A program made the position numbers and the translations under genes. This document shows positions 48,412-57,471 of a stretch of 64,000 bases of DNA, in pieces (position 1 is the stretch's first letter; each line of letters opens with the position of its first letter). Source of the stretch: Vibrio tarriae (GTDB lineage Bacteria > Pseudomonadota > Gammaproteobacteria > Enterobacterales > Vibrionaceae). The notes under the pieces were generated by a model that saw only the letters and a list, made by a program, of their open reading frames with translations, had not been told where the DNA came from and did not search any database. The stretch lies in assembly GCF_002216685.1 (NCBI RefSeq), contig NZ_CP022353.1, positions 1,426,001-1,490,000 on the forward strand, given 5' to 3'.

Positions 48412-48449
48412 ATAAAAAAACTGCTTTCCGACCCTTCGAAAAGCAGTTT
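48412..48449 (-). terminator. Terminator after dctM
   Basis: Stem AAACTGCTTT / AAAGCAGTTT with a 12-nt loop, then a T run on the minus strand. It lies between dctM and the kinase gene; readthrough would link the transporter and its sensor. Confidence 0.8.
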
Positions 48450-48506
48450 CACTCTAACAACTTGTTGTTGTGGATTGAATTTCGATACGCTCACTCTTGA
48501 GTCGGA

Positions 48507-49790
48507 TCACATTCCATAAAAGCTTGGGAATACCATCAACGAAATCAAAACCAAAATTTGGATCAGAATAAAGGGCACCACGCCGCGATAGATGTCCATG
48601 GTTGTGACCGACTTTGGCGCAACCCCTTTCAGATAGAACAAACTAAAGCCGAACGGGGGAGTTAAGAACGATGTTTGCAAGTTCATCGCAATTAAGATGG
48701 CAAACCACGTCATATCCACATCCATCAGCACCGCGACTGGAGCCAAAATCGGTACGATGATAAAACAGATTTCTACGAAGTCGATAAAGAAACCCAGAAT
48801 CAAGATCACCAACATGGTGGCAATCAAGAAGCCCCATTTATCTCCGGGCAGATTCATCATCCATTCTTCGACCAGCTCATCACCACCGGTATAAGTAAAC
48901 GCCATCGAGAACGCGGTCGCGCCCAGCAAAATAGCAAACACCATGGCGGTCACTTTGACGGTTTCTTTAGAGGCATCATAGACCATTGACCAACTGAATT
49001 GACCATACGCCAATGCCAGTAAAATCGCGCCCGCGCCACCAAGTGCTGCGGATTCTGTGGGCGTCGCCACACCAGCGAAAATCGAGCCCAGAACCACTAC
49101 AATCAGCGCCAACGGCGGGATAACCGCTTTCAGTGCTTTCACCACTTCTTGACGACGTGATAAATCGGCATCAGGTTCAATAGGCATCGCCGCTTGCGGA
49201 TTCAGCTTGGCGTAAATCAGGATGTAGATGATATACGCCGCCACCAGCATCAAGCCCGGCCAGAGTGCGGCTTGGAACAGATCGCCAACCGGAACCCCAA
49301 GCACATCCCCCAATAGAATCAATACGATAGAAGGCGGGATGATTTGTCCAAGGGTCCCCGACGCACAGATGGTGCCGCACGCCAACCCTTTGTCGTAACG
49401 GTATTTGAGCATCACAGGCAGTGAAATTAGCCCCATCGCCACAACCGATGCCCCCACGACCCCTGTCGAAGCGGCGAGTAAAGTGCCCACCAACACGGTA
49501 GAAATCGCCACACCACCGTGAATGCCACCAAATAAGCGCCCCATCGACTCTAATAGCTGCTCCGCCAGCTTAGTTTTTTGTAGCACCAAACCCATAAACA
49601 CAAACAGCGGCACCGCCATTAACACGGTGTTTTCCATGATCGATTGAATGCGGTAAGGCATGAACGCAAACATCTCTATGCCTTCAGCCCACACGCCAAA
49701 AATCAGCGCAATGCCACCAAAAGTAAAAGCGACGGGGAAACCCAGTAGTAGCGCAAACAGGGCAACGAAAAACATCACAATACCAATCAT
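48507..49790 (-). CDS. dctM: TRAP transporter large permease DctM
   Basis: 427 aa, about 12 membrane segments, the Na+-coupled permease of a tripartite ATP-independent periplasmic transporter. DctM motifs: VPLFVFMGLVLQ, STVLVGTLLAASTGVVGASVV, GTLGQIIPPSIVLILLGD and TPTESAALGG. It starts 9 nt after dctQ. Confidence 0.93.
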   Translation of the reverse strand: MIGIVMFFVALFALLLGFPVAFTFGGIALIFGVWAEGIEMFAFMPYRIQSIMENTVLMAVPLFVFMGLVLQKTKLAEQLLESMGRLFGGIHGGVAISTVLVGTLLAASTGVVGASVVAMGLISLPVMLKYRYDKGLACGTICASGTLGQIIPPSIVLILLGDVLGVPVGDLFQAALWPGLMLVAAYIIYILIYAKLNPQAAMPIEPDADLSRRQEVVKALKAVIPPLALIVVVLGSIFAGVATPTESAALGGAGAILLALAYGQFSWSMVYDASKETVKVTAMVFAILLGATAFSMAFTYTGGDELVEEWMMNLPGDKWGFLIATMLVILILGFFIDFVEICFIIVPILAPVAVLMDVDMTWFAILIAMNLQTSFLTPPFGFSLFYLKGVAPKSVTTMDIYRGVVPFILIQILVLISLMVFPSFYGM

Positions 49791-49799
49791 ACGTTTCCC

Positions 49800-50333
49800 T
49801 TACTTAGTTTGATCTGCGTGCATCAGACGTGGGTTAAACACTTTATTCAGCGAGTGGATGATCAAGCCGACGCCACTTATCGCCATGAAAGTGAAAGAGA
49901 CTGGGATCATCGCCTTGATAATCCAACGATATGGCAAACCACCCGGGTCACCGGACGTTTCACCCAGCGCGTAGCTTTCTTTAGCAAAGTCGATCCCGAA
50001 ATAGACCACCAACAAGCAGAACGGCAACAGGAAAAACAGAGTGCCAAGAATGTCGATCACCGCCTGTGCTTTCATCGATAAACGTTCATAGAACAGATCG
50101 ACTCGTACATGGCCGCCCGCTTTAATGGCGTAAGGAATACCAAGCAAAAAAACCGTGGCAAACAGATGCCACTCTAATTCTTGAAAGGCGATAGAAACAT
50201 CGTTAAAGGCATAGCGCATCACAACGTCATACACGACGTTGGCCACCAACAGAATAAACAGAATACTGGAGAGCCACCCCAGTAGATCGCTAAGACGGTT
50301 AAATAACCGCTCAACATAAATCAGACTTCTCAT
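49800..50333 (-). CDS. dctQ: TRAP transporter small permease DctQ
   Basis: 177 aa with four hydrophobic segments, the small membrane subunit that supports DctM. Typical DctQ features: FNDVSIAFQELEWHLFATVFLLG and GGHVRVDLFYERLS. GGGAG lies close upstream of ATG 50333. It is separated from dctP by about 100 nt with a stem-loop. Confidence 0.92.
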   Translation of the reverse strand: MRSLIYVERLFNRLSDLLGWLSSILFILLVANVVYDVVMRYAFNDVSIAFQELEWHLFATVFLLGIPYAIKAGGHVRVDLFYERLSMKAQAVIDILGTLFFLLPFCLLVVYFGIDFAKESYALGETSGDPGGLPYRWIIKAMIPVSFTFMAISGVGLIIHSLNKVFNPRLMHADQTK

Positions 50334-50358
50334 TACACACTCCCTGTCTAATCAAATT

Positions 50359-50385
50359 GCTCCGTGTCACGGATGTGCACGGAGC
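50359..50385 (-). promoter_or_regulatory. Intra-operon stem-loop between dctP and dctQ
   Basis: 8-bp stem GCTCCGTG / CACGGAGC with an 11-nt loop and no T run. It probably stabilises or processes the dctP part of the mRNA so that the binding protein is made in excess. Confidence 0.5.
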
Positions 50386-50434
50386 TTATCGTTATGTGCT
50401 TTTCTTGGGCTTCCTGCACACGCAGTTCAGCTTA

Positions 50435-51529
50435 TCATTGTGATTCGCTATTGAGGTAGGCTCGCAGTGAAATATCTGTCCAACTACGTGTTTGTTTTAG
50501 ATAGTTGGCTTGCGATTCTTGGATCTCTTTGGCCAGTGGATCTTCTGCCGCGTGTTTCGCCAGTAGTCGGTCGTTAACCTCACGCAGGGCTTTAATCACA
50601 GGCGCTGGAAAGGTCTTCACTTTTACATCTGGGAACTCTTGGGTAATCGAAACCCAGTTTTTGCCACTTTCATGAACTGATTGAACATACATGTCGTAAG
50701 CAGCAGTGCGCATCGCAACACGTAAGATTTCACGCAGATCTTCAGGCAATTTATCCCACGTCTTTTGGTTGACTAAGAATTGCAGCTCAGTTGCTGGCTC
50801 ATGCCAACCGGTGTAGTAATAAGGTGCAATCTTGTGGAAACCCATACGTAGGTCAAGTGACGGCCCAACCCACTCTAGCGCATCAATCGTGCGACGCTCG
50901 AGCGAGGTGTATAGCTCTCCCGGTGCAATGTTGGTGGGTTTGGCACCGAGCTCCGCTAACACTTCTCCGGCAAAACCGGGAATGCGCATTTTCAGCCCTT
51001 GCAGATCTTCAACGCTGTTGATCTCTTTTTGGAACCAACCGCCCATCTGCACGTCGGTGTTACCACCGGGGAATGAGAGCATATTGTGTGGAGAGTAAAC
51101 CTTCTCCATCAGTTCCATACCACCACCGTGGTAGAACCATGCGTATTGCTCGCCCGTCGTCATACCAAAAGGCATAGAGGTAAAATACAAAGTGTTCGGA
51201 ACTTTGCCTTTCCAGTAATAAGACGCGGAGTGTCCCATGTCGTATTGGCCCGATTTCACCATATCAAACACACCCAGTGGCGCTTTATGTTTGTTGGCAG
51301 AATCAATGCGAATTTGTAAACGGCCATTGGACATTTTCTCCGCCATTGCCGCCATATTCTTTGTGGTGTCGCCGAAGATTGGGAAGTTAGGTCCCCATGT
51401 CTCAGCCAGTGTTAAACGGTAAACTTTCTCTTCTGCAAAAGCGGAAGTTGTGAACAGCGCAACACCCGCCGCAATAAGCAGCACGCTTCGCTTCATAACT
51501 CGTGATACAGATTGATGAATCAGACTCAT
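50435..51529 (-). CDS. dctP: TRAP transporter substrate-binding protein, TakP-like DctP
   Basis: Periplasmic binding protein, 364 aa from ATG 51529 (AAGGA 9 nt upstream). The signal peptide core is SVLLIAAGVALFTTSAFA. The segment IDALEWVGPSLDLRMGFHKI followed by APYYYTGWHEPA resembles the TakP subgroup, where Glu/Trp and a bound metal hold 2-oxo acids such as pyruvate. Substrate therefore probably a monocarboxylic 2-oxo or hydroxy acid; this is inference from the subgroup. First gene of dctP-dctQ-dctM. Confidence 0.9.
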   Translation of the reverse strand: MSLIHQSVSRVMKRSVLLIAAGVALFTTSAFAEEKVYRLTLAETWGPNFPIFGDTTKNMAAMAEKMSNGRLQIRIDSANKHKAPLGVFDMVKSGQYDMGHSASYYWKGKVPNTLYFTSMPFGMTTGEQYAWFYHGGGMELMEKVYSPHNMLSFPGGNTDVQMGGWFQKEINSVEDLQGLKMRIPGFAGEVLAELGAKPTNIAPGELYTSLERRTIDALEWVGPSLDLRMGFHKIAPYYYTGWHEPATELQFLVNQKTWDKLPEDLREILRVAMRTAAYDMYVQSVHESGKNWVSITQEFPDVKVKTFPAPVIKALREVNDRLLAKHAAEDPLAKEIQESQANYLKQTRSWTDISLRAYLNSESQ

Positions 51530-51881
51530 GGTTTGACGTCCTTGGTTATCCATACCTGCGCACCCTGCAACAGGCTCGTCAACAATGTGGTCGATATTCG
51601 TAAGACAAGAAATCGGCGAGACCACGCAGCCAAGTAACACCCCAACCGCACGACTTAGCCATTCGTCTTAAGTATTACTACGTATGACAAAAACAAAATC
51701 TATTGAAAAACAAAATGATAAAGAAAGATTAATGAATATATGATAGGAAAATACGTAGTCATTTCTACGTGAGAGGATTTTAAAGAAAAGAGTAAAAAAT
51801 GTGACAAAGGCATAGCTATCACTTACAAGACGAAAACAGCTCAAGTGAACTAGGAGCCAGTAGACACCTGGGTCAGCAGTA
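51530..51881. other. Upstream region of the TRAP operon
   Basis: 352 nt. The dctP frame stays open for about 37 codons without family-like sequence. The remaining part is AT-rich and must contain the dctP promoter; I see no clear operator. Confidence 0.4.
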
Positions 51882-51907
51882 GTAAAGCTCCGATAACGGA
51901 GCTTTAC
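51882..51907 (-). terminator. Terminator-like hairpin after winged-helix gene
   Basis: 11-bp stem GTAAAGCTCCG / CGGAGCTTTAC with a 4-nt loop, 8 nt past the stop codon. The T tract is poor. Confidence 0.6.
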
Positions 51908-51914
51908 TTAGAAC

Positions 51915-52313
51915 TTATACCGCCAGAGTGTAAGTCACTTTATTGCCGACTTGGTTTTTCTCAACCAGCTTTTCATCGAGCAGTTTTTTTAGCGCGCCCG
52001 CGGCCCATGCAGAAGCTTTCGCTTCCTCTTGGCCTGCAAGCAAACCAATCGCTTTGGGGTTAATCCCCTCAACTGCGCCACGCACAATCTCAAGGACTTG
52101 CTGCTGTTTTGGCGTCAGTTGACAAGCCACCGTTGGCGTTGCCGCTTGCTCAGATTGGTGTGCCGAAAGGGCCTTTGAGTGCACGGATTGCGCAGGTTGC
52201 TGCACAGAGGTGCTCGATTTTACCGTCACTTTTACCGTGGCAAGGTTAGCAACGATCGCTTTAATGCGTTTTTGCAGCTTAGCCTGCACTTTACGCTTAT
52301 GAGCTAGTCTCAT
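51915..52313 (-). CDS. Hypothetical basic protein with winged-helix-like C-terminus
   Basis: 132 aa from ATG 52313, which has GGAG 9 nt upstream; starts at 52328 or a TTG at 52340 are possible. The N-terminal 35 residues are Lys/Arg-rich and helical (HKRKVQAKLQKRIKAIVANL). A Ser/Gln/Thr linker follows, then a compact domain (LTPKQQQVLEIVRGAVEG, AGALKKLLDEKLVEKNQVG, KVTYTLAV) that looks like a winged helix of the MarR/ArsR type. I do not recognise the family; a DNA- or RNA-binding role is only a guess. Confidence 0.7.
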   Translation of the reverse strand: MRLAHKRKVQAKLQKRIKAIVANLATVKVTVKSSTSVQQPAQSVHSKALSAHQSEQAATPTVACQLTPKQQQVLEIVRGAVEGINPKAIGLLAGQEEAKASAWAAGALKKLLDEKLVEKNQVGNKVTYTLAV

Positions 52314-52485
52314 CGGGTCGGTCTCCATTTCACTGCCCAAAGGCAGTCATAAAATTTTGAAGCGCGCTTTATAGCAAATTACGTTCGACGTTTGTAGGGA
52401 TGAGGTCAAGTTCTCGGCGACAAATGATCTTTAGCCCGCTTAGATGACTATAATTTGGGCGACACGGCCAAAGAGTGAGAAGGGC

Positions 52486-53160
52486 ATGCCCACTTTGCAA
52501 CTATACAATCATCAGATCCATTTCACGCCTTTCGTGATAAAGGGACTGTTAGCCTTGGCTGGCCTTATCACTTTGGTAGTCATTGGCATCGCCGAATCCC
52601 TTTTGCAAGCCGTGGTCGGAATACTCGCGCTCATGGCTTGGGCAGGCATTGCCTACTGGTTGATGTTAAAAGGACAAGTGGCTTACACATTAACGGCAAC
52701 CCATCTACAGCAGCATTTTTATCAAGGCGGTTGGGTGGTGAAATGGAATAATATCAGCCAGATTGGTGTATGCAGTTACGATCGGGAAGGCTGGCATCAA
52801 CCTCTACCTTGGGTTGGCATTCGTCTTAAACATTACGCGCCCTACCTCAACAGTATTTGCCCTCGCTTATCGACTCAACTGTTGCTCAGTCAACGCGCCT
52901 TACTCTATCTCGGTGCTCAACAAAAAGCGCGGCATCATCAATTTGAAGATCTGGTATTGGACTCCACCCCCTATGTGGACGCCGAGGGTAAACAATACAC
53001 TGGACTGCAAGCCATGCTGGCCAATCGAATGCAGTATCAACGAGACTTCTTTGGTTACGATATTTTTATTTCAGAGCAGGACTTGGATCGCAGTGCGGAA
53101 GAGTTTGTCGGATTGGCTCGGCGCTATCTTGCCGCTGCCGAGCCAGTGGATCTTCAGTAG
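52486..53160 (+). CDS. Two-TM membrane protein, DUF2982-like
   Basis: 224 aa from ATG 52486 (MPTLQLYNHQIHFTPF, GAAGG 4 nt upstream). Two membrane helices at about 15-35 and 40-58 are followed by a cytoplasmic domain with a PH-like look (VAYTLTATHLQQHFYQGGWVVKWNNISQIGV). From memory it resembles the DUF2982 family found in Vibrio and Shewanella; the function is unknown. Its 3' end overlaps the convergent ycbL gene by 7 nt. Confidence 0.68.
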   Translation: MPTLQLYNHQIHFTPFVIKGLLALAGLITLVVIGIAESLLQAVVGILALMAWAGIAYWLMLKGQVAYTLTATHLQQHFYQGGWVVKWNNISQIGVCSYDREGWHQPLPWVGIRLKHYAPYLNSICPRLSTQLLLSQRALLYLGAQQKARHHQFEDLVLDSTPYVDAEGKQYTGLQAMLANRMQYQRDFFGYDIFISEQDLDRSAEEFVGLARRYLAAAEPVDLQ

Positions 53161-53810
53161 AGCGGCATTTCGTCCGCGACAAATGGGTTGCTGGCACGTT
53201 CACGGCCAAAGGTAGATTGGGGGCCATGACCGGGGATGAAGGTGACATCGCTGCCAAGCGGCCAGAGTTTATTTTTGATAGACCCAATCAGAGTATTGAA
53301 ATCCCCTTGCGGGAAATCCGTACGGCCAATACTGCCGTTAAACAGCACATCACCCACAAACGCCAAACGTGCCGCTTCACTAAACAGCACAACATGACCT
53401 GGTGTATGTCCGGGAGTATGGATAACTTGCAGAGTTTGCTGACCAAAGCGGATCACATCACCATCATCGAGCCACTCATCAGGTTCAAAGGCTTCCGTAA
53501 GCGGAAAGCCAAACATTTTACTTTGCCCTTCGAGCCCTTGTAGCCAGAAATTATCCGCTTTGTGCGGCCCGACAATCTGAGTTCCACCGAGAGCTTGCGC
53601 CAGTGACTGCGTACCACCAACGTGATCAAGGTGACCATGAGTCAGTACCAGTTGGGTTACTTTTACGCCTAGCTCCGCGATCAACATCGCGAGCTGTTTC
53701 ACATCACCACCCGGATCCACCACTATGCCTTCCATGGTTTCATCACACCACACGATAGAGCAGTTCTGAGCAAAGGCCGTAACAGGCACCACCTGATATT
53801 GTAAAGACAT
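53154..53810 (-). CDS. ycbL: Metallo-beta-lactamase-fold hydrolase YcbL (glyoxalase II-like)
   Basis: 218 aa. Zn-binding THGHLDHVGG at about residues 59-68, then HTPGHTPGHV near 131-140, an Asp in FVGDVLF near 151 and the final His in IPGHGPQSTFGRE. This matches the short YcbL type, which has glyoxalase II activity in some species. It is the third gene of ldtD-ycbK-ycbL, the same order as E. coli ycbB-ycbK-ycbL. Confidence 0.9.
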   Translation of the reverse strand: MSLQYQVVPVTAFAQNCSIVWCDETMEGIVVDPGGDVKQLAMLIAELGVKVTQLVLTHGHLDHVGGTQSLAQALGGTQIVGPHKADNFWLQGLEGQSKMFGFPLTEAFEPDEWLDDGDVIRFGQQTLQVIHTPGHTPGHVVLFSEAARLAFVGDVLFNGSIGRTDFPQGDFNTLIGSIKNKLWPLGSDVTFIPGHGPQSTFGRERASNPFVADEMPLY

Positions 53811-53873
53811 AAACCTATCCTGTCTGATTCTTAACTGGCAGGCACTATGTCATTAACGCCCGCCTTTGACAAG

Positions 53874-54431
53874 TTAGGCACCGACCCATTGGCGTACAGG
53901 GCCAGTATCTATGTGGATAAATTGGCTTTTCGGATAGTAACCAACACCACCCGCTTGCAAACTGATCGCCGCTTCACGAATTTTCTTTAGCGACACGCCA
54001 TCCAAACGGAAATCGATGGCCTGCCCAGACATGTGGTAACTTTTCTTGGCCACGCCTTTTGATTTACTGCGTAGCTGCTTGTTAGTCGCGGGAGAGCGGT
54101 AACCAGAGACAATATGCACTTCGGCTTGAGTGCCAAGTAGCAATTGGATTTGGCACAGTTGATCAAACAGCAGCTTATCCATGGCATGCACTTCGTCACG
54201 ACGAAAATCACGACATAAATGATTCAGCCGTTTCAATTCGGAACGAACATAATTTTTGCCATTGAAATAGCGCGTTTCAATGCTTTCGCCTGTGTGTAAA
54301 TTACTGAGTGCCAATTCTCTTGGCTTGGCGGCATAACTCGCGAACGCGATGCTGGGCGTACAGGCGGCTAAAATTAATCCGCCCGCAGTCAGTTTTAAAA
54401 AATCTCGACGTGTTGTTTGCACTTTAATCAC
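53874..54431 (-). CDS. ycbK: YcbK-type DUF882/peptidase M15-like protein, Tat-exported
   Basis: 185 aa. The Tat signal TTRRDFLKLTAGG spans about residues 6-18. The mature part has the M15/DUF882 metal-binding motifs: VSGYRSPATNKQLR (His/Arg pocket region), SYHMSGQAIDFRL (HxxxxxxD) and FIHIDTGPVRQW. Likely a periplasmic peptidoglycan endopeptidase or binding protein acting near LdtD. Confidence 0.9.
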   Translation of the reverse strand: MIKVQTTRRDFLKLTAGGLILAACTPSIAFASYAAKPRELALSNLHTGESIETRYFNGKNYVRSELKRLNHLCRDFRRDEVHAMDKLLFDQLCQIQLLLGTQAEVHIVSGYRSPATNKQLRSKSKGVAKKSYHMSGQAIDFRLDGVSLKKIREAAISLQAGGVGYYPKSQFIHIDTGPVRQWVGA

Positions 54432-54567
54432 CTACCGAACTGGGCTCCATCGATACGGAAAGTACCGGACTCTGGGTTCGATATCAAATGCATAAAACGT
54501 GCTAACTATCACTATTTCTGGAGATAAACTCGCTTATTCCTTGAGCAGCAAAGGAAAATATCCGCTG

Positions 54568-56142
54568 TCAAATTTTAGTCAATTTTGGAGACGCGTCACC
54601 ATTGCCGAGTGCTAGAGCATCATAGTGATAAATATCATCACGATAATGCAGTACACCTTCTTCATACCAAACGGTCTGATAGATGATATGGACTGGAATG
54701 CGCTTTTTGAGCGCAATCGCTTGGGTGCTCACTGGAAAATCGTCGAGCGTAATGCCCTGATTAGCGAGTAAGGTTTGCGCAAACTTTTCAGCGTTTTCTA
54801 CCCGAATACAGCCAGAACTGAACGCCCGAGACGCGTTATTAAACAGATGCTTGCTCGGCGTATCATGCAGATAGATAGCGCGTGAATTGGGCGTATTAAA
54901 CTTATAGGTCCCAAGCGCATTTTGCACGCCTGCCTGTTGGCGCAGACGGTATGGGAAGGTTTCCGGTTCAACGGCTTCCCAATCAATCAGCGCAGGATCA
55001 ATCACTTCTGGATCGTTCCAACCACGAATGATTTCCATATGATGATTGGCGAGATACTCACTATCACGTTTCACCATTGGTAGGATGTCTTCCACCATGA
55101 TTTTATGCGGCACATTCCAAGTTGGATTGATGATCAGTGAATCGAGTTTGGTATTCATCACCGGTGTCGGTCTGGTGGTTTTGCCCACCACGACCTTGGC
55201 TTCAAAAACTTCGCGTCCGGCATCCCAATACTTCATATCAAAACCGGGCACATTGACCACAATCATGCTGTCTTGCTGGGTTTGCCATAAGCGGATCCGC
55301 TCTGCATTAAGCGCTAATAAGGCAAGGCGCTCAGTTACGGATGTGTTCAACCATTTCATGGTTTGTGGGCCAATCACGCCATCAGGCTGCAAGCCATGCA
55401 TCTTCTGAAACTGCTTGATCGGTTTTTCAAGGGAGGCGTCGTAATAGGCCACATTATTCAAGATGGATGTGGTATCCAGATTCACCAAAGCTAAACGCTG
55501 TACTAAAGCTTCACGGTGGCTTAATGGGTCACCCGGACGCTTAAGCCGCTCCATCTGCTCGTATAGAGCCACCTCATTAAACTCAATGCTCGAGAGTGAT
55601 TGATACGCCTGCAGCAGTTGTTGATAAGCAGGGTCTTGTGGGGTGTATTCATCCATTAAGCGAGCGAGCGACTGGTTACCGATCGCCATATGCAAAGCCA
55701 GTTGCGCCTCTTCACTCGGCGGAGCAAGAGGTTGATCAAGTTGACCTTCAAAAAACCAAGCAATACCGATTTTTGGTGCCAGCTCAGCATAGCTGAGGTA
55801 TTGCAGTAAAGTGTCGGTCGCTAACACATCATACTCATGCCATCTATCTTGCTGACGATAGCTTTTGAGCGCGAAAAGTTGTCGGCTAAACAAAGGACTG
55901 AAACTCGCACGGTGAATCACCTCAAGCTGAGCTTCAAAATGGTTCGCCGTGGCAAGATCGCTCCACAGTAACTGATCATTATTACTGTGATAGATTTGCT
56001 CAACCAAAGCCGGATTGGTGATCTGTTCATTGACCGGCGAAGTGCTATCAATCCACCCCAATTCAACAAAACGCTGGGTGGCAGAACATGGAATAACAAA
56101 GAATAACAATGCGATAGCGGCAACGACTCGGCTTTTCATCAA
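54568..56142 (-). CDS. ldtD: L,D-transpeptidase LdtD-type (YcbB)
   Basis: 524 aa, which makes 3-3 peptidoglycan cross-links resistant to most beta-lactams. An N-terminal signal segment (about 1-21), then a peptidoglycan-binding region (IKQFQKMHGLQPDGVIGPQT) at about 235-254. The YkuD catalytic domain starts near 295 (MIVVNVPGFDMKYWDAG) and contains IYLHDTPSKHLF and SSGCIRVEN with nucleophile C445. The domain order matches E. coli YcbB, which is somewhat longer (615 aa). Confidence 0.92.
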   Translation of the reverse strand: MMKSRVVAAIALLFFVIPCSATQRFVELGWIDSTSPVNEQITNPALVEQIYHSNNDQLLWSDLATANHFEAQLEVIHRASFSPLFSRQLFALKSYRQQDRWHEYDVLATDTLLQYLSYAELAPKIGIAWFFEGQLDQPLAPPSEEAQLALHMAIGNQSLARLMDEYTPQDPAYQQLLQAYQSLSSIEFNEVALYEQMERLKRPGDPLSHREALVQRLALVNLDTTSILNNVAYYDASLEKPIKQFQKMHGLQPDGVIGPQTMKWLNTSVTERLALLALNAERIRLWQTQQDSMIVVNVPGFDMKYWDAGREVFEAKVVVGKTTRPTPVMNTKLDSLIINPTWNVPHKIMVEDILPMVKRDSEYLANHHMEIIRGWNDPEVIDPALIDWEAVEPETFPYRLRQQAGVQNALGTYKFNTPNSRAIYLHDTPSKHLFNNASRAFSSGCIRVENAEKFAQTLLANQGITLDDFPVSTQAIALKKRIPVHIIYQTVWYEEGVLHYRDDIYHYDALALGNGDASPKLTKI

Positions 56143-56250
56143 AACACCCTACTGGCTGAAGATGCAGTAAGTATGGCAAAACTCAGCCGCAAAATTAAGC
56201 TATTGGTAGGACTATTTTCACTCGTGTCTCATCTTTATCGTCGGTCGTTC

Positions 56251-56386
56251 TATCCCCAAACGAATGAGCGTTGCAGGGCGACGGCAAGCAAGTCGGTGGC
56301 AAGTACGTTCATCCCCATAAGCCCAGAGAGACTATGAGGTGAACAAAGGTGGCCAACGCCGCTGCCACGTCAAGTAGGAGGCTTAT
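56251..56386. repeat. Degenerate ERIC-like repeat
   Basis: About 136 bp starting TATCCCCAAACGAATGAGCG and ending CACGTCAAGTAGGAGGCTTA. It keeps the GTTCATCCCCATAAGC and GAGGTGAACAAAGGTGGCC core but has many substitutions and small indels, so it is an old copy. It ends 3 nt before the DUF1513 gene stop. Confidence 0.75.
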
Positions 56387-56388
56387 GC

Positions 56389-57471
56389 CTAGATCGCTGA
56401 CCAATGGTTGTCCCACATCACATTGCTCATATGCGATTGCGAGAGCTCAGGTGCAGATTGCAAAATGATCTTGCCCGACCCCGAACTGATTTGAAAAGCA
56501 CCATGGCGAACAACCACACCGGAAGCGTCGGCTAAAGCGGCTAATTCCACCAATTCGCCCGTGGCTTTTGACCAGATCCCATAGCAATTCCCGGGGGGAG
56601 AGGTGGCAAGAATCCACTCATCGGTCGCCGCAATACTGGCGATATAGTGATTAAAACGCGCCCACTGCTCAGGCTCTGCTTGTAATGGCTTAAGCGGACC
56701 TGTCCCCGTGTGCATGGCAACTAATGAAGGATAATCGTCTGGCTGGCCGCGATATTGCTGACCACACAGGACTGTGTTATCCCCATCATGAGCCAAATGA
56801 CGAATGCTCAGATGGCGATCAGGTAAAGTGATTTGCTCCAGTACCTCACCTTGCGCTGAGAGATAAGTCAAACTCGGCTGCATACTCTCTAGATTTAACG
56901 GCTCACGGCCCAAAGTGTGGACACCACCGACCCCCACGACTAAGCGACCATCGGCCATCAAGATCACTTCGTGAGGACCAATCCCAAAACCGCTCCATTC
57001 CGCGACTTTTTGATAGTAGTGAGTCACATCATAAACGCCTATCACACCACGACTGGTTTTCTGCTCCCCTTCCGTGGCATATAAGTAGCGGCCATCATGT
57101 GAATAGACACCATGTCCGTAGTAGTAACGCTGCGTATCGGCGGGACGCAGCACAATTTGCTGCGCCGTTTGATAATCAAACACCGACATAAACTGACCGG
57201 GGCGGCGAGCAAAAGCCACCGCATGCGGCAACCTTGGGTGAATGGCAATACCATGCCCTCGAGCAGGTAAGGCAAGTTTACCGACCGCCTGCCCAGCGTT
57301 ATCTGCCATCACTACACTAAAGCGTTCTCGCCCTTCTATTGCACAGCCAATCAAGGCTGGCTGGGGCGATCGCGCAGAGCTACAACCGCTGATTAGCCAA
57401 GGTGTCGTGCAGCCAAAAAGCGCCACTTGCAATAAGTGGCGACGTGTTGCATCAGTCACCATCGGTTGCAT
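56389..57471 (-). CDS. DUF1513 beta-propeller-like lipoprotein of the iron cluster
   Basis: 360 aa. The N-terminus TDATRRHLLQVALFGCTTPWLISGC has a twin-arginine pair and a lipobox (LISGC), so it is probably a Tat-exported lipoprotein. The rest is repeated beta-strand sequence such as HGVYSHDGRYLYATEGEQ and GPHEVILMADGRLVVGVGG. The family is regularly found downstream of imelysin and DUF1111 genes. Function unknown. It overlaps the imelysin lipoprotein gene by 20 nt. Start at 57471 or 57462. Confidence 0.88.
   Translation of the reverse strand: MQPMVTDATRRHLLQVALFGCTTPWLISGCSSARSPQPALIGCAIEGRERFSVVMADNAGQAVGKLALPARGHGIAIHPRLPHAVAFARRPGQFMSVFDYQTAQQIVLRPADTQRYYYGHGVYSHDGRYLYATEGEQKTSRGVIGVYDVTHYYQKVAEWSGFGIGPHEVILMADGRLVVGVGGVHTLGREPLNLESMQPSLTYLSAQGEVLEQITLPDRHLSIRHLAHDGDNTVLCGQQYRGQPDDYPSLVAMHTGTGPLKPLQAEPEQWARFNHYIASIAATDEWILATSPPGNCYGIWSKATGELVELAALADASGVVVRHGAFQISSGSGKIILQSAPELSQSHMSNVMWDNHWSAI

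Noticed and set aside
51530..51640. N-terminal extension of DctP from 51640
   Set aside because: The extra 37 residues precede a normal signal peptide and lack family similarity; the ATG at 51529 has a ribosome binding site.
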